In this document: positions 1 to 7,014 of the stretch, piece after piece | Layout: each line of letters begins with the position of its first letter | Position numbering within the stretch: position 1 is the first letter of the stretch | Assembly (NCBI GenBank): GCA_964474655.1 | Contig: CAYYTU010000017.1 | Coordinates: forward strand, 1 to 50,579 | DNA length: 50,579 bases | Origin: CAYYTU01 sp964474655 | Lineage (GTDB): Bacteria > Chloroflexota > Anaerolineae > B4-G1 | Reading direction: 5' to 3' | The notes under the pieces: model-generated | The model's input: only the letters and a program-made list of their open reading frames with translations | Told to the model about the DNA's origin: nothing | Databases searched by the model: none | Program-made: the position numbers and the translations under genes

Positions 1-237
1 TTCTCTGCGCTCTCTGCGTTCTCGGCGGTTATATCGACCGCTACCTGAACGGTTAAAGCTTCCGAAGTCTGGAGTCCCTAAACTGCAGGAGTTAAGTTAG
101 ATGCGAACAAGGCAAACGAAGAGCTGAGTTGATACGCTCGGTAAACGCGTTTGTAGGCAAGCGAATGCGTCCAGGCCACCTCAGAACTGCTTCGGAAACC
201 CCACTTCCGCCACTCTTGTCGGCTCCAAAAGCGTGAA
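1..237. other. Non-coding stretch with dispersed-repeat sequence
   Basis: No convincing gene was seen before the sortase promoter. The first 30 bases are a run of tctctgcg-like words of the kind often found in intergenic repeats. Bases 59-98 are one copy of a repeat whose other copy lies inverted at 18044-18083. The rest has no recognised structure. Confidence 0.5.
59..98 (+). repeat. Dispersed repeat A, copy 1
   Basis: The 20 bases at 79-98 (taaactgcaggagttaagtt) are identical to the reverse complement of 18044-18063. The preceding 20 bases match with about four mismatches, so the shared unit is about 40 bp. Both copies are intergenic. Confidence 0.7.
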
Positions 238-244
238 GTATAAT
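216..244 (+). promoter_or_regulatory. Sigma-70-like promoter for the sortase-holA operon
   Basis: The -35 box TTGTCG (216-221) is separated by 17 bp from a perfect -10 box TATAAT (239-244). Transcription should start near 251, about 17 bases before the sortase ATG, with a purine-rich ribosome site (ggactgagg) between. Confidence 0.65.
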
Positions 245-267
245 CAGTTCAGGACTGAGGATCTATT

Positions 268-1074
268 ATGAAACAGACGAACCCAAACCTGATCGGCAAA
301 CTACTGATCGGATGCGGTAGCTTGTTGCTCATCGTCGGCAGTGTGCTAGTCTATCCCTACGCCAGACCCCGTCTGGCGACGCGTCCCACGCGCCTGCAAG
401 CAGCTCCCACCGCCACGGTTACGCTCCCTGCGCCTACCATCGCCCTCACCGACACCTCCTCCACCACACCCACTGCATCGCCTGTCCCTAGCCCCACTGC
501 CACTGCCGCTATCACGCCGACGACGCTGCCCACGAGCACGATGCTCTTAACGCCCACCTCAACACCTCCCTCTCCCGTCCCATGGCCCACGATCGCGCCA
601 GGCGAAGCCGACCCGTTCGCCCCCAGGCGGATCGTGATCCCGACGATAGGCATCGACGCGCCTATCATACCGGTCTCTCTGGAGACGACGACCGTCGACG
701 GGCAAGAGCAATCGACGTGGCAGGCTCCCAATAGGTACGCCGCCGGCTGGCACACGAGCTCGGCCAAGATAGGCGAGCGCGAGAATCTGGTGCTCAACGG
801 TCACAACACCGCCCACGGCGAAGTCTTCCGCGATCTGTATACCCTGGAGCCCGGCGCTAAGATCAGATTGTACTCAGACGCCATCACCAAGACTTACACA
901 ATCTCTGAATTGGTGATCCTCCAAGAGGCGGGTCAACCGCTGGCGGTGCGGCTCCAAAACGCTCGCTACATTATGCCCACGGCCGACGAGCGATTGACAC
1001 TCGTCACGTGCCACCCTTACGGCAGTCTACGCAATCGGCTCATCGTGATCGCCTTCCCGGCGGACGATGCTTGA
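268..1074 (+). CDS. Sortase family transpeptidase
   Basis: Predicted membrane-anchored cysteine transpeptidase (268 aa) that would attach surface proteins to the cell envelope. One N-terminal membrane segment (about residues 9-31) is followed by a Thr/Pro/Ala-rich linker to about residue 115, then the sortase beta-barrel. The catalytic residues are visible: His179 in NGHN, Cys248 in TLVTCHPYG and an Arg just after it (RNRL, R255/R257). The fold resembles class D/E-type sortases, but the class cannot be fixed by eye. The start is set by a promoter and purine-rich ribosome site just upstream. DUF6391 follows after 15 bases and holA directly after that, so the three look like one operon. No LPxTG-type substrate gene is adjacent. 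Confidence 0.9.
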   Translation: MKQTNPNLIGKLLIGCGSLLLIVGSVLVYPYARPRLATRPTRLQAAPTATVTLPAPTIALTDTSSTTPTASPVPSPTATAAITPTTLPTSTMLLTPTSTPPSPVPWPTIAPGEADPFAPRRIVIPTIGIDAPIIPVSLETTTVDGQEQSTWQAPNRYAAGWHTSSAKIGERENLVLNGHNTAHGEVFRDLYTLEPGAKIRLYSDAITKTYTISELVILQEAGQPLAVRLQNARYIMPTADERLTLVTCHPYGSLRNRLIVIAFPADDA

Positions 1075-1089
1075 GACTGGAGTGATACG

Positions 1090-1623
1090 ATGAAAGCATT
1101 GCTCGATCTTCCCATCATCTCGCGGGTACGCCGCAACCACGCCTTGGAACACGCCACGATGCGTGTGCTCAGCGAGCGCCATCCCAACCTCAATCTAATG
1201 GGGCGCTCTTCGTCGAGAGGCTTCTACCTCTACGGCCCGGTAGAATCAGAGGATATCTTCAACGCCGCCCAAGAGGGCCTGCAGCGTCTGCAGTCCGGAC
1301 GGCAAGAGATGGCCATCCACCCCAACTGTGGCTCCAACCTGGCGGTGGCCGGCGCCTTGGCCGCGTTGGGAGCGTTCGTAGCGCTGGAGACGTGGCCGAC
1401 GGAAGAAGGCGAGAATCAAACGGGGCGAATCCTGGATCGCCTCAGCCGTCTGCCGCTGGCAAGCGTGGCCGCGATGGCGGGGATCATGCTCGCTAAGCCG
1501 CTGGGTCCATGGCTCCAACGCCACGTCACGACCGAACCCGAAGTCGGCGACCTTCAGATCGTGAGTATCACGCGAGAAAAACGCGGCGACCTGACCGTTC
1601 ATCACGTTCACACCGAGGGGTAG
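1090..1623 (+). CDS. DUF6391 family protein
   Basis: 177-residue protein with the motifs I associate with DUF6391: RNHALEHATMRVL near residues 15-27 and HPNCGSNL near 77-84. These conserved His, Glu and Cys residues could bind metal or be catalytic, but no function is established. Two weakly hydrophobic stretches follow (the Ala-rich LAVAGALAALGAFVAL segment and a second near residues 122-135), so membrane association is possible. A GGAGTG ribosome site lies upstream. Its TAG stop directly abuts the holA ATG, indicating translational coupling with the clamp-loader subunit. Confidence 0.75.
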   Translation: MKALLDLPIISRVRRNHALEHATMRVLSERHPNLNLMGRSSSRGFYLYGPVESEDIFNAAQEGLQRLQSGRQEMAIHPNCGSNLAVAGALAALGAFVALETWPTEEGENQTGRILDRLSRLPLASVAAMAGIMLAKPLGPWLQRHVTTEPEVGDLQIVSITREKRGDLTVHHVHTEG

Positions 1624-2619
1624 ATGGCAAAGCCCAAACCGACCTTTTACGTCTTCCACGGCGAGGAAGAGTTCACCCGCGCCGAGACGCTGAACGATTT
1701 CAAGCGCCGGCTTGGCCCGCCCGATACTGTCGAACTCAACACCACCGTACTGGAAGGGAAGGGGCTTACAGTGGGCGAGCTCCGCCATTCCTGTGACGCC
1801 ATCCCCTTCCTGGCAGATAAAAGGCTGGTCATCGTCAAGGGCTGGCTCAGCAGCCTGGCGCGCTCTTCCTCCCATCAGGAGACGATGGAGGCCTTGGTCG
1901 ACTACCTGCCGCGCTTGCCAGAGACGACGCGGCTCGTCTTTGTAGAAGAAAAGAAGCTGGCCAAGAACCACCCCATCGTCAAGCTGGCCCGCCAAGAAAA
2001 ACGCGGATACGTCAAACTGTTCGATCGCCCGGACGCCAATGCCCTGCCGCGCTGGATCAAGAAGCGCGTCCAGAAGCACGGTGGGGAGATAGAGCCACGG
2101 GCCGCCCATCAGCTGGCGGCCGTCGTCGGGGCTGACTTGAGGCTGCTCGATCAGGAGATCATCAAGCTGGTCACCTACACCAACGCAGAGCGGGCGATCA
2201 CTGCATCCGACGTCGAAACGCTGGTGCCCTACACACAAAACGCAGTCATCTTCGATATGGTGGACGCGCTCGGCCGGCGAGAAGGTGACGTCGCCGCTCG
2301 CACGCTCCACCGGCTGCTGGAAGAAGGAGAACATCCTCTAGGGTTATTTGGCATGATCACCCGACAATTCCGGCTCTTGATCCAGGTCAAAGAACTGAAG
2401 GAAAAGGGCGCCAACTCCCGGGACATTTCAAAGAAGCTGGGCATCCATCCCTTCCCCGCCCGCAAGCTCCACAGCCAGGCCACTTACTTCACCGCCGAGC
2501 AGATGGAAAAAGTTTATCAGCACTTATCGGAGACCGATCTGGCGATCAAGACGGGACAGATGGATGCGGAGGTCGCACTCGATCTGCTTGTAGCCGGCCT
2601 GGCGGCCTCGACGCCCTGA
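1624..2619 (+). CDS. holA: DNA polymerase III delta subunit
   Basis: Clamp-loader delta subunit (331 aa, usual family length) that opens the beta sliding clamp in the replisome. The N-terminal pattern (FYVFHGEEEFTR, then a conserved LFLADKRLVIVKG-like strand) and the later LIGxxxRQFRLLIQVKEL helix are typical of bacterial HolA, an AAA+-fold protein without an active ATPase site. It starts immediately after the DUF6391 stop codon and is the last gene of the sortase operon. The start has no separate strong ribosome site, so expression probably depends on coupling. Confidence 0.92.
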   Translation: MAKPKPTFYVFHGEEEFTRAETLNDFKRRLGPPDTVELNTTVLEGKGLTVGELRHSCDAIPFLADKRLVIVKGWLSSLARSSSHQETMEALVDYLPRLPETTRLVFVEEKKLAKNHPIVKLARQEKRGYVKLFDRPDANALPRWIKKRVQKHGGEIEPRAAHQLAAVVGADLRLLDQEIIKLVTYTNAERAITASDVETLVPYTQNAVIFDMVDALGRREGDVAARTLHRLLEEGEHPLGLFGMITRQFRLLIQVKELKEKGANSRDISKKLGIHPFPARKLHSQATYFTAEQMEKVYQHLSETDLAIKTGQMDAEVALDLLVAGLAASTP

Positions 2620-2679
2620 GCCCCCGCCGATTCTATACCGGGCCAAGGGCGAGATCCACTTTCCGACTAGGCCTGGGCA

Positions 2680-2688
2680 TGATATAAT
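2680..2688 (+). promoter_or_regulatory. Extended -10 promoter for the XRE/TPR pair
   Basis: TGA-TATAAT (2680-2688) is a perfect extended -10 element. The -35 region 17 bp upstream (TTTCCG) is weak, which fits an extended -10 promoter. It would give a leader of about 100 bases before the regulator. Confidence 0.5.
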
Positions 2689-2795
2689 CGCCAAAATACA
2701 AATTAGATGCTGGCAGGAGACTTCACGAGCCAACCACATCACGCCCAATGATCGCTAAGCGCTTCCAGTGCCGTTAGCCTTGTTGAGGAGAGAAA

Positions 2796-3467
2796 ATGAT
2801 CGAGAAAAAATTGGCCCTACGGAATCGCATCATTGGTCTGTTGCTGCGTGAGGCCAGAGAACGGGCTGAGAAGACGAAGGAGGAGTGCGCCGAGGCACTG
2901 GGGGTTTCCCCCGATACTATCACCGCCTATGAACGAGGGCGCCAGCCCATCTCGCTGCCAGAGCTAGAGGCACTGGCCTATCTGCTCGATACGCCGATCA
3001 CGTATCTCCTGGACCAGGACGCCGATCTGGAGCAGAAGGAAAAGCCCCTGCCGCTTCAGAAGGTACTCAAGCTCCGCCATCGGATCGTCGGAGCTCTGCT
3101 GCGAGAAGTACGTCACGAAACCCGAATGACGCAGAAGGATCTGGCAGAGGTAATAGAATGTCCACCCAGCCGCATCTCCGACTATGAGTACGGCAAGAGG
3201 CCCATCCCAGTCTCAGAGCTGGAGACCCTGGCCGAGCATCTTGATATCTCGCTGGACCATTTCCTCGATAGTCAGAAAGGGCCGATCGGTGAGTGGCACC
3301 ATCGAAAAGTTATGGAGCGCCGCTTCCACAAGCTCCCTCCAGAGATACAGGAGTTCGTCACCACGCCGGTCAACATCAAATATCTGGAATTGGCGATGAG
3401 ACTCTCTCAAATGCCGGCCGGCGGCCTGAGGGATATAGCCGAGGGCTTGCTGGAAATCACTTATTGA
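2796..3467 (+). CDS. Regulator with two tandem XRE helix-turn-helix domains
   Basis: 223-residue predicted DNA-binding protein, cytoplasmic. Two similar HTH_3 (Cro/CI-type) domains lie in tandem, at about residues 13-66 and 97-152. Each begins with an RHRI(V/I)G-LLREVR-like helix and contains a Y-ExGxRPI turn followed by an LE-LA--LD hydrophobic helix, so an internal duplication is likely. The C-terminal 65 residues (KLPPEIQEFVTTPVNIKYLELA) lack a known domain and could bind a ligand or mediate dimerisation. A GGAGAG ribosome site precedes the ATG. A TPR gene follows after 41 bases in the same direction. The regulated target is unknown. Confidence 0.85.
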   Translation: MIEKKLALRNRIIGLLLREARERAEKTKEECAEALGVSPDTITAYERGRQPISLPELEALAYLLDTPITYLLDQDADLEQKEKPLPLQKVLKLRHRIVGALLREVRHETRMTQKDLAEVIECPPSRISDYEYGKRPIPVSELETLAEHLDISLDHFLDSQKGPIGEWHHRKVMERRFHKLPPEIQEFVTTPVNIKYLELAMRLSQMPAGGLRDIAEGLLEITY

Positions 3468-3476
3468 GAATCCAAG

Positions 3477-3482
3477 TATAAT
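3477..3482 (+). promoter_or_regulatory. Possible -10 element before the TPR gene
   Basis: A perfect TATAAT (3477-3482) lies about 27 bases before the TPR start, but no convincing -35 box is at 16-18 bp. It may be a regulated promoter or chance. Confidence 0.3.
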
Positions 3483-3508
3483 AGTGAAATCGTAAACCGG
3501 AGGCAGAT

Positions 3509-4054
3509 ATGACGGATAGCGCACAAGAGATCAAAGAAGAAGGGCTTCGACTGTTTCAGGAGGGGCTTTACCCAGAGGCCGCTGCCAAGTTCAAAAAGGC
3601 CCATCAAATGCTCGTTGAGGAGGACAACCAGGTAGAAGCAGCCGAGATGTTGAATAATCTGGGCGTGATCCACCGGATGGAGCGCAAATGGGACAAAGCG
3701 ATCGCGGCCCTGGAAGAAGCCCGCGAAACCTTCGCGGAGGTCGGTGATCACAGCCGAGAGGCGCAAACGCTGGGCAACCTGGGCGGGCTCTACGCCAGCC
3801 AAGGAAAGCGAGAAAAGTCAAGAACCTGTCTCCGTCAGGCCGCCAATCTCTTTGCGGACCTCGGCGACGCTCAGCGCGAGGGAGAAACGCTGCTCGCTTT
3901 GGGCGTCCAGCGATGGAAGATGGGGGAACGACAAGCGGCCCTGGCGACGTACGAAGTGGGGTTGAAAACGCTCAAGAACCCCACCCTGGTACAGAAGGTG
4001 TTACGCTGGCTGCTCGGCATCCGATCCCAGGTCTGGGGTGGTGGAGGAATTTAG
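3509..4054 (+). CDS. Tetratricopeptide repeat protein
   Basis: 181-residue helical-repeat protein, probably a protein-interaction scaffold. Four TPR-like units cover about residues 5-150 (GLRLFQEGLYPEAAAKFKKA; MLNNLGVIHRMERKWDKAI; TLGNLGGLYASQGKREKS; TLLALGVQRWKMGERQAAL), each with the W/L-G-Y-A-P spacing. No signal peptide or catalytic motif was seen. The short C-terminal tail contains LRWLLGI, which may be a small amphipathic helix. It lies immediately behind the tandem-XRE regulator, so the two may form a sensor/regulator pair, but that is inference. A ribosome site (ACCGGAGG) precedes the ATG. Confidence 0.85.
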   Translation: MTDSAQEIKEEGLRLFQEGLYPEAAAKFKKAHQMLVEEDNQVEAAEMLNNLGVIHRMERKWDKAIAALEEARETFAEVGDHSREAQTLGNLGGLYASQGKREKSRTCLRQAANLFADLGDAQREGETLLALGVQRWKMGERQAALATYEVGLKTLKNPTLVQKVLRWLLGIRSQVWGGGGI

Positions 4055-4070
4055 CTCTCATACAACGCTA

Positions 4071-4108
4071 AAGCGCCCGGCGCTCATTCGCTCATAGGCC
4101 GGGCGCTT
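4071..4108. terminator. Bidirectional hairpin between the TPR gene and pheT
   Basis: A perfect 11-bp stem (4071-4081 with 4098-4108, aagcgcccggc/gccgggcgctt) with a 16-base loop lies between two convergent genes. It is followed by a T-rich stretch on the plus strand. Confidence 0.75.
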
Positions 4109-4132
4109 ATTTGTTATCTTACTTGAAGGAAT

Positions 4133-6637
4133 CTAACTCCGTAGTTTGGCGCCCAATTCTTCCTCAACCCGCCGGACAATCGCTGCCCGCACATCGGCGA
4201 CCTCCTCGTCCGTCAGCGTACGATCCTCCGCCTGATACGTCAAGCGATAGGCCAGGCTCTTCTTTCTGGCCCCGACCTGCTCTCCGCGATAGACATCGAA
4301 GAGGGCGACGGAGCTCACCAGCGGCGCTCCGGCTTCGGCGATGCGATCGCGCACGCGGACGGCCGGGACGTCCTCGTCCACGACCACGGCCAGATCCTCG
4401 TAGACGGGGGGATGAGCCGAGATCGGCGTCATCTCCGGCGCCCGCCCCCACGAGGCAAGCAGCGCGTCCAGATCGAACTCCAGGGCACAGACGGGCTGTT
4501 CCGGCAGGTCGAACGCCTCGCGCACCAGCGGATGGAGCTCGCCCATCATTCCCACGGCCTCGCCGTCCACGCGCACCTCGGCGCATCGGCCGGGATGGAA
4601 GGTCGGTTGCTTGGCACGCTCGAAGGCGCCTTCAAGCCCCAGCCGATCCAGTAGCGTCTCCACCACCCCTTTGAGATCGTAGAAGTCCACCGCCGTGCGA
4701 TCCTGGCCCTCCAGCCACGACCGCTCCTCGCGTGGACCAGTCATCACGACGCCCAGTCGCCGCGGCTCGTCGGGGAGCGTCTGGCCCTCCTGCGGCAGGA
4801 AGACCTGACTGATCTCGAAGATCGACACGCGGTCGAGGAAGCGCAGGTTCTGACGCGTGGTACGCAGCAGCGAGGGGAGCAGCGTCTGGCGCAACGTGTC
4901 CATCTCCGACGAGAGCGGATTTTGCACGTGCAGATAGTCGTCGGGGTCCGGAGGGGCGCCTCCGGGATCTAATTTCGCCTCGTCCTCCAGGTCGATGAGG
5001 GAGTACGTGATCACCTCGTCCAGGCCACAGCCGGTCAGCAGATCGCGCACCTTCTCGGCGCCCTCCAGGCGGCGGTTGACGCGCTGCGGCGGGAGCTCGT
5101 CGCGCATCACCGTCCGCGGGAAGCGGTCGTATCCCCAGATGCGCCCGACCTCCTCGACCAGATCGATCGAGCGGGTGACGTCACGCCGGTGCGACGGAAC
5201 GACGACTTCCAAGCCTTCAGCGTCCTCGCTATCCGAAACCTGGAACTCCAACGAGGTGAGGATACGAACGATCTCATCCCGAGGCACTTCCACGCCTAAG
5301 ATACGCTCGGCGTGGGCGGGATCGAACGCCACCACGGTCTGCGGTTCTCGGCCGGGGTAGAGATCCCCCATCGCAGGCGCCACATCCCCGCCGGCGAGCT
5401 CGGCCATCAGGTAGGCCGCCCGCGCGGCTGCCTTCACGGTCAGCTCCGGATCCACGTGGCGCCCAAACCGCTGCCCGGACTCGGTGGTCAGTCCCAGCTC
5501 GCGCGACGTGCGGCGGACGTTGAGGAAGTTGAAGTTCGCCGCCTCCAGCAGGACGTCGGTCGTCTCATCACTGACCTCGCTCTCCTGGCCGCCCATCACG
5601 CCAGCCACGGCCACGGGGCCGCCGCCGTCGGTGATGAGCAACATCTCATCGTCGAAGGTGCGCAGCACGTCGTCGAGCGTCTTCATCTGCTCGCCGTCCT
5701 CGGCGCGCCGCACGATGATGGCCGGCGTCTCCTCGCCGGGTCGAGGACGCAGGATGTGGTAGTCGAAGGCGTGGAGCGGCTGGCCCAGCTCCAGCATCAC
5801 GTAGTTGGTGACGTCCACGATGTTGTTGATCGGGCGCACGCCGGCGCGCTTCAAGCGCTGCTGCATCCAGAAAGGCGAGGGTTTGATGTCAACGCCCTGG
5901 ATGAAGGCCGCCGAGTAGCGCGGGCACAGGTCGGGGTCGGCGATCGCCAGGTCGATGAAGTCCGGGTCAGCGTCCAGTTCCACCGGGCGGCACTCCATCA
6001 TCTCCAACGCGCTGCGATCCAGCGGCCGGTCGAGCAGGGCCGCCGTCTCCCGCGCGACGCCGATGACGGAGTTCAGGTGCGCGAAGGGGCCTTTGATATC
6101 GAACTCCAGCACGGCATCGCCCATACACTCGGCCAGCGGTTGGCCCACCGGCGCGTCGTCGGGCAGGTAGAGGATGTCCACCTGCTCCTCGGAAAGGCCC
6201 AGCTCTTTCTCCGAGCAGACCATCGCGCGGGAGGGCACGCCGCGGATCTTGACCTGGCGCAAGGTCATCAGGCGCCGCTCTTCGGCGTGACCATCGTAAA
6301 GCTGCGCCCCTTCCATCGCGAAGGCGACCTTGAGGTGCAGATCGCTCTCGCCCTGGCGCTCCAGCAGGCTGGGCGCCCCGGTGACCACCACTTCGTTCTC
6401 CGAGCCGCCGTACGCCACCTCGACCAGCACGAGGCGGTCGGCGTTGGGATGCGGATGCACGGCACGCACTTCCCCGACGACGATTTTGTCGGGGTCCCAG
6501 GGCAGATCGGCCTGTGGCAGGCCGATGTATTCGATGGTCTCCACCTCCAGGCCGGCGAGTGTGAGGCGCTCGGCCAGCTCCTCGACGGAGATGTCGATGT
6601 CGACGTAGTCTTTGAGCCAAGAAATTGGTACACGCAT
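4133..6637 (-). CDS. pheT: Phenylalanine-tRNA ligase beta subunit
   Basis: Beta chain (834 aa, normal length) of the heterotetrameric PheRS that charges tRNA-Phe. The order is canonical: N-terminal MRVPISWLKDYVDID; EMAPII-like tRNA-binding domain (about residues 40-155); B3/B4 editing domain; B5 domain; catalytic-like core; and a C-terminal FDX-ACB anticodon-binding domain (HPPVYEDLAVVVDEDVP to the end). An AAGGAG ribosome site lies 8 bases before the ATG. It is separated from pheS by the YfhO gene and about 380 bp that include a possible small gene. A hairpin behind the YfhO gene could reduce read-through, so whether the T-box leader also controls pheT is open. Confidence 0.97.
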   Translation of the reverse strand: MRVPISWLKDYVDIDISVEELAERLTLAGLEVETIEYIGLPQADLPWDPDKIVVGEVRAVHPHPNADRLVLVEVAYGGSENEVVVTGAPSLLERQGESDLHLKVAFAMEGAQLYDGHAEERRLMTLRQVKIRGVPSRAMVCSEKELGLSEEQVDILYLPDDAPVGQPLAECMGDAVLEFDIKGPFAHLNSVIGVARETAALLDRPLDRSALEMMECRPVELDADPDFIDLAIADPDLCPRYSAAFIQGVDIKPSPFWMQQRLKRAGVRPINNIVDVTNYVMLELGQPLHAFDYHILRPRPGEETPAIIVRRAEDGEQMKTLDDVLRTFDDEMLLITDGGGPVAVAGVMGGQESEVSDETTDVLLEAANFNFLNVRRTSRELGLTTESGQRFGRHVDPELTVKAAARAAYLMAELAGGDVAPAMGDLYPGREPQTVVAFDPAHAERILGVEVPRDEIVRILTSLEFQVSDSEDAEGLEVVVPSHRRDVTRSIDLVEEVGRIWGYDRFPRTVMRDELPPQRVNRRLEGAEKVRDLLTGCGLDEVITYSLIDLEDEAKLDPGGAPPDPDDYLHVQNPLSSEMDTLRQTLLPSLLRTTRQNLRFLDRVSIFEISQVFLPQEGQTLPDEPRRLGVVMTGPREERSWLEGQDRTAVDFYDLKGVVETLLDRLGLEGAFERAKQPTFHPGRCAEVRVDGEAVGMMGELHPLVREAFDLPEQPVCALEFDLDALLASWGRAPEMTPISAHPPVYEDLAVVVDEDVPAVRVRDRIAEAGAPLVSSVALFDVYRGEQVGARKKSLAYRLTYQAEDRTLTDEEVADVRAAIVRRVEEELGAKLRS

Positions 6638-6725
6638 TAGATTCTCCTTGCTGCTGTTCAGAACAAATGACCGGCGGCTAACACAAAATCCAACTGAAAG
6701 AAGTAACGGCGGTTATCAGGCGAGA

Positions 6726-6878
6726 TCAAGGCCAGAGAGAAGAAAAAAGCATGGCAAAACCCAACATCGACAGAATCATGCCCATCCGCCGTTTCGCTCC
6801 GTCGACTTTCGGCCCGAACAGCGTGAGCAGTCCTCCCAGCGCCAACATCGTCGGCAAGAGACCGAAAGGTTCGATCAC
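6726..6878 (-). CDS. Possible 50-residue membrane peptide
   Basis: A short reading frame starting at GTG (6878) encodes two hydrophobic segments (PFGLLPTMLALGGLLTLFG and MGMILSMLGFAMLFSSLWP) joined by a basic turn (KVDGAKRR), which is a helical-hairpin pattern. In-frame stops bound it closely upstream. The ribosome site is weak, and only PW precedes the GTG in frame. It sits on the same strand between the YfhO gene and pheT. It could be a real small membrane protein or the remnant of a longer one. I do not recognise a family. Confidence 0.4.
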   Translation of the reverse strand: MIEPFGLLPTMLALGGLLTLFGPKVDGAKRRMGMILSMLGFAMLFSSLWP

Positions 6879-6947
6879 CCAAGGCTAGATCGTTTTCACC
6901 AACCGTTGCCCCTATGTCGCCAAGCTAGTTACATAGTGAAGATACTT

Positions 6948-6983
6948 CCCTCCCTCAAGAAACAGATATTGAAAAAGGGAGGG
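6948..6983 (-). terminator. Possible terminator after the YfhO gene
   Basis: An 8-bp stem (6948-6955 ccctccct with 6976-6983 agggaggg) with a 20-base loop lies about 30 bases beyond the YfhO stop codon. There is no clean T-run on the minus strand, so termination may be partial. Confidence 0.4.
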
Positions 6984-7014
6984 CTGTTCAGGGTCCGCAA
7001 CCGACATGTTTCGA

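Noticed and set aside
268..1074. Sortase with an adjacent LPxTG substrate
   Set aside because: No LPxTG-type sorting signal with hydrophobic tail and basic end was found in the neighbouring proteins.
2796..4054. Toxin-antitoxin pair
   Set aside because: The regulator is large with two HTH domains and the partner is a TPR scaffold without toxin motifs.
5312..6640. Long open frame on the plus strand opposite pheT
   Set aside because: It is antisense to a fully conserved synthetase gene, is His/Gln/Asp-rich and shows no domain. It is a by-product of high-GC codon use.
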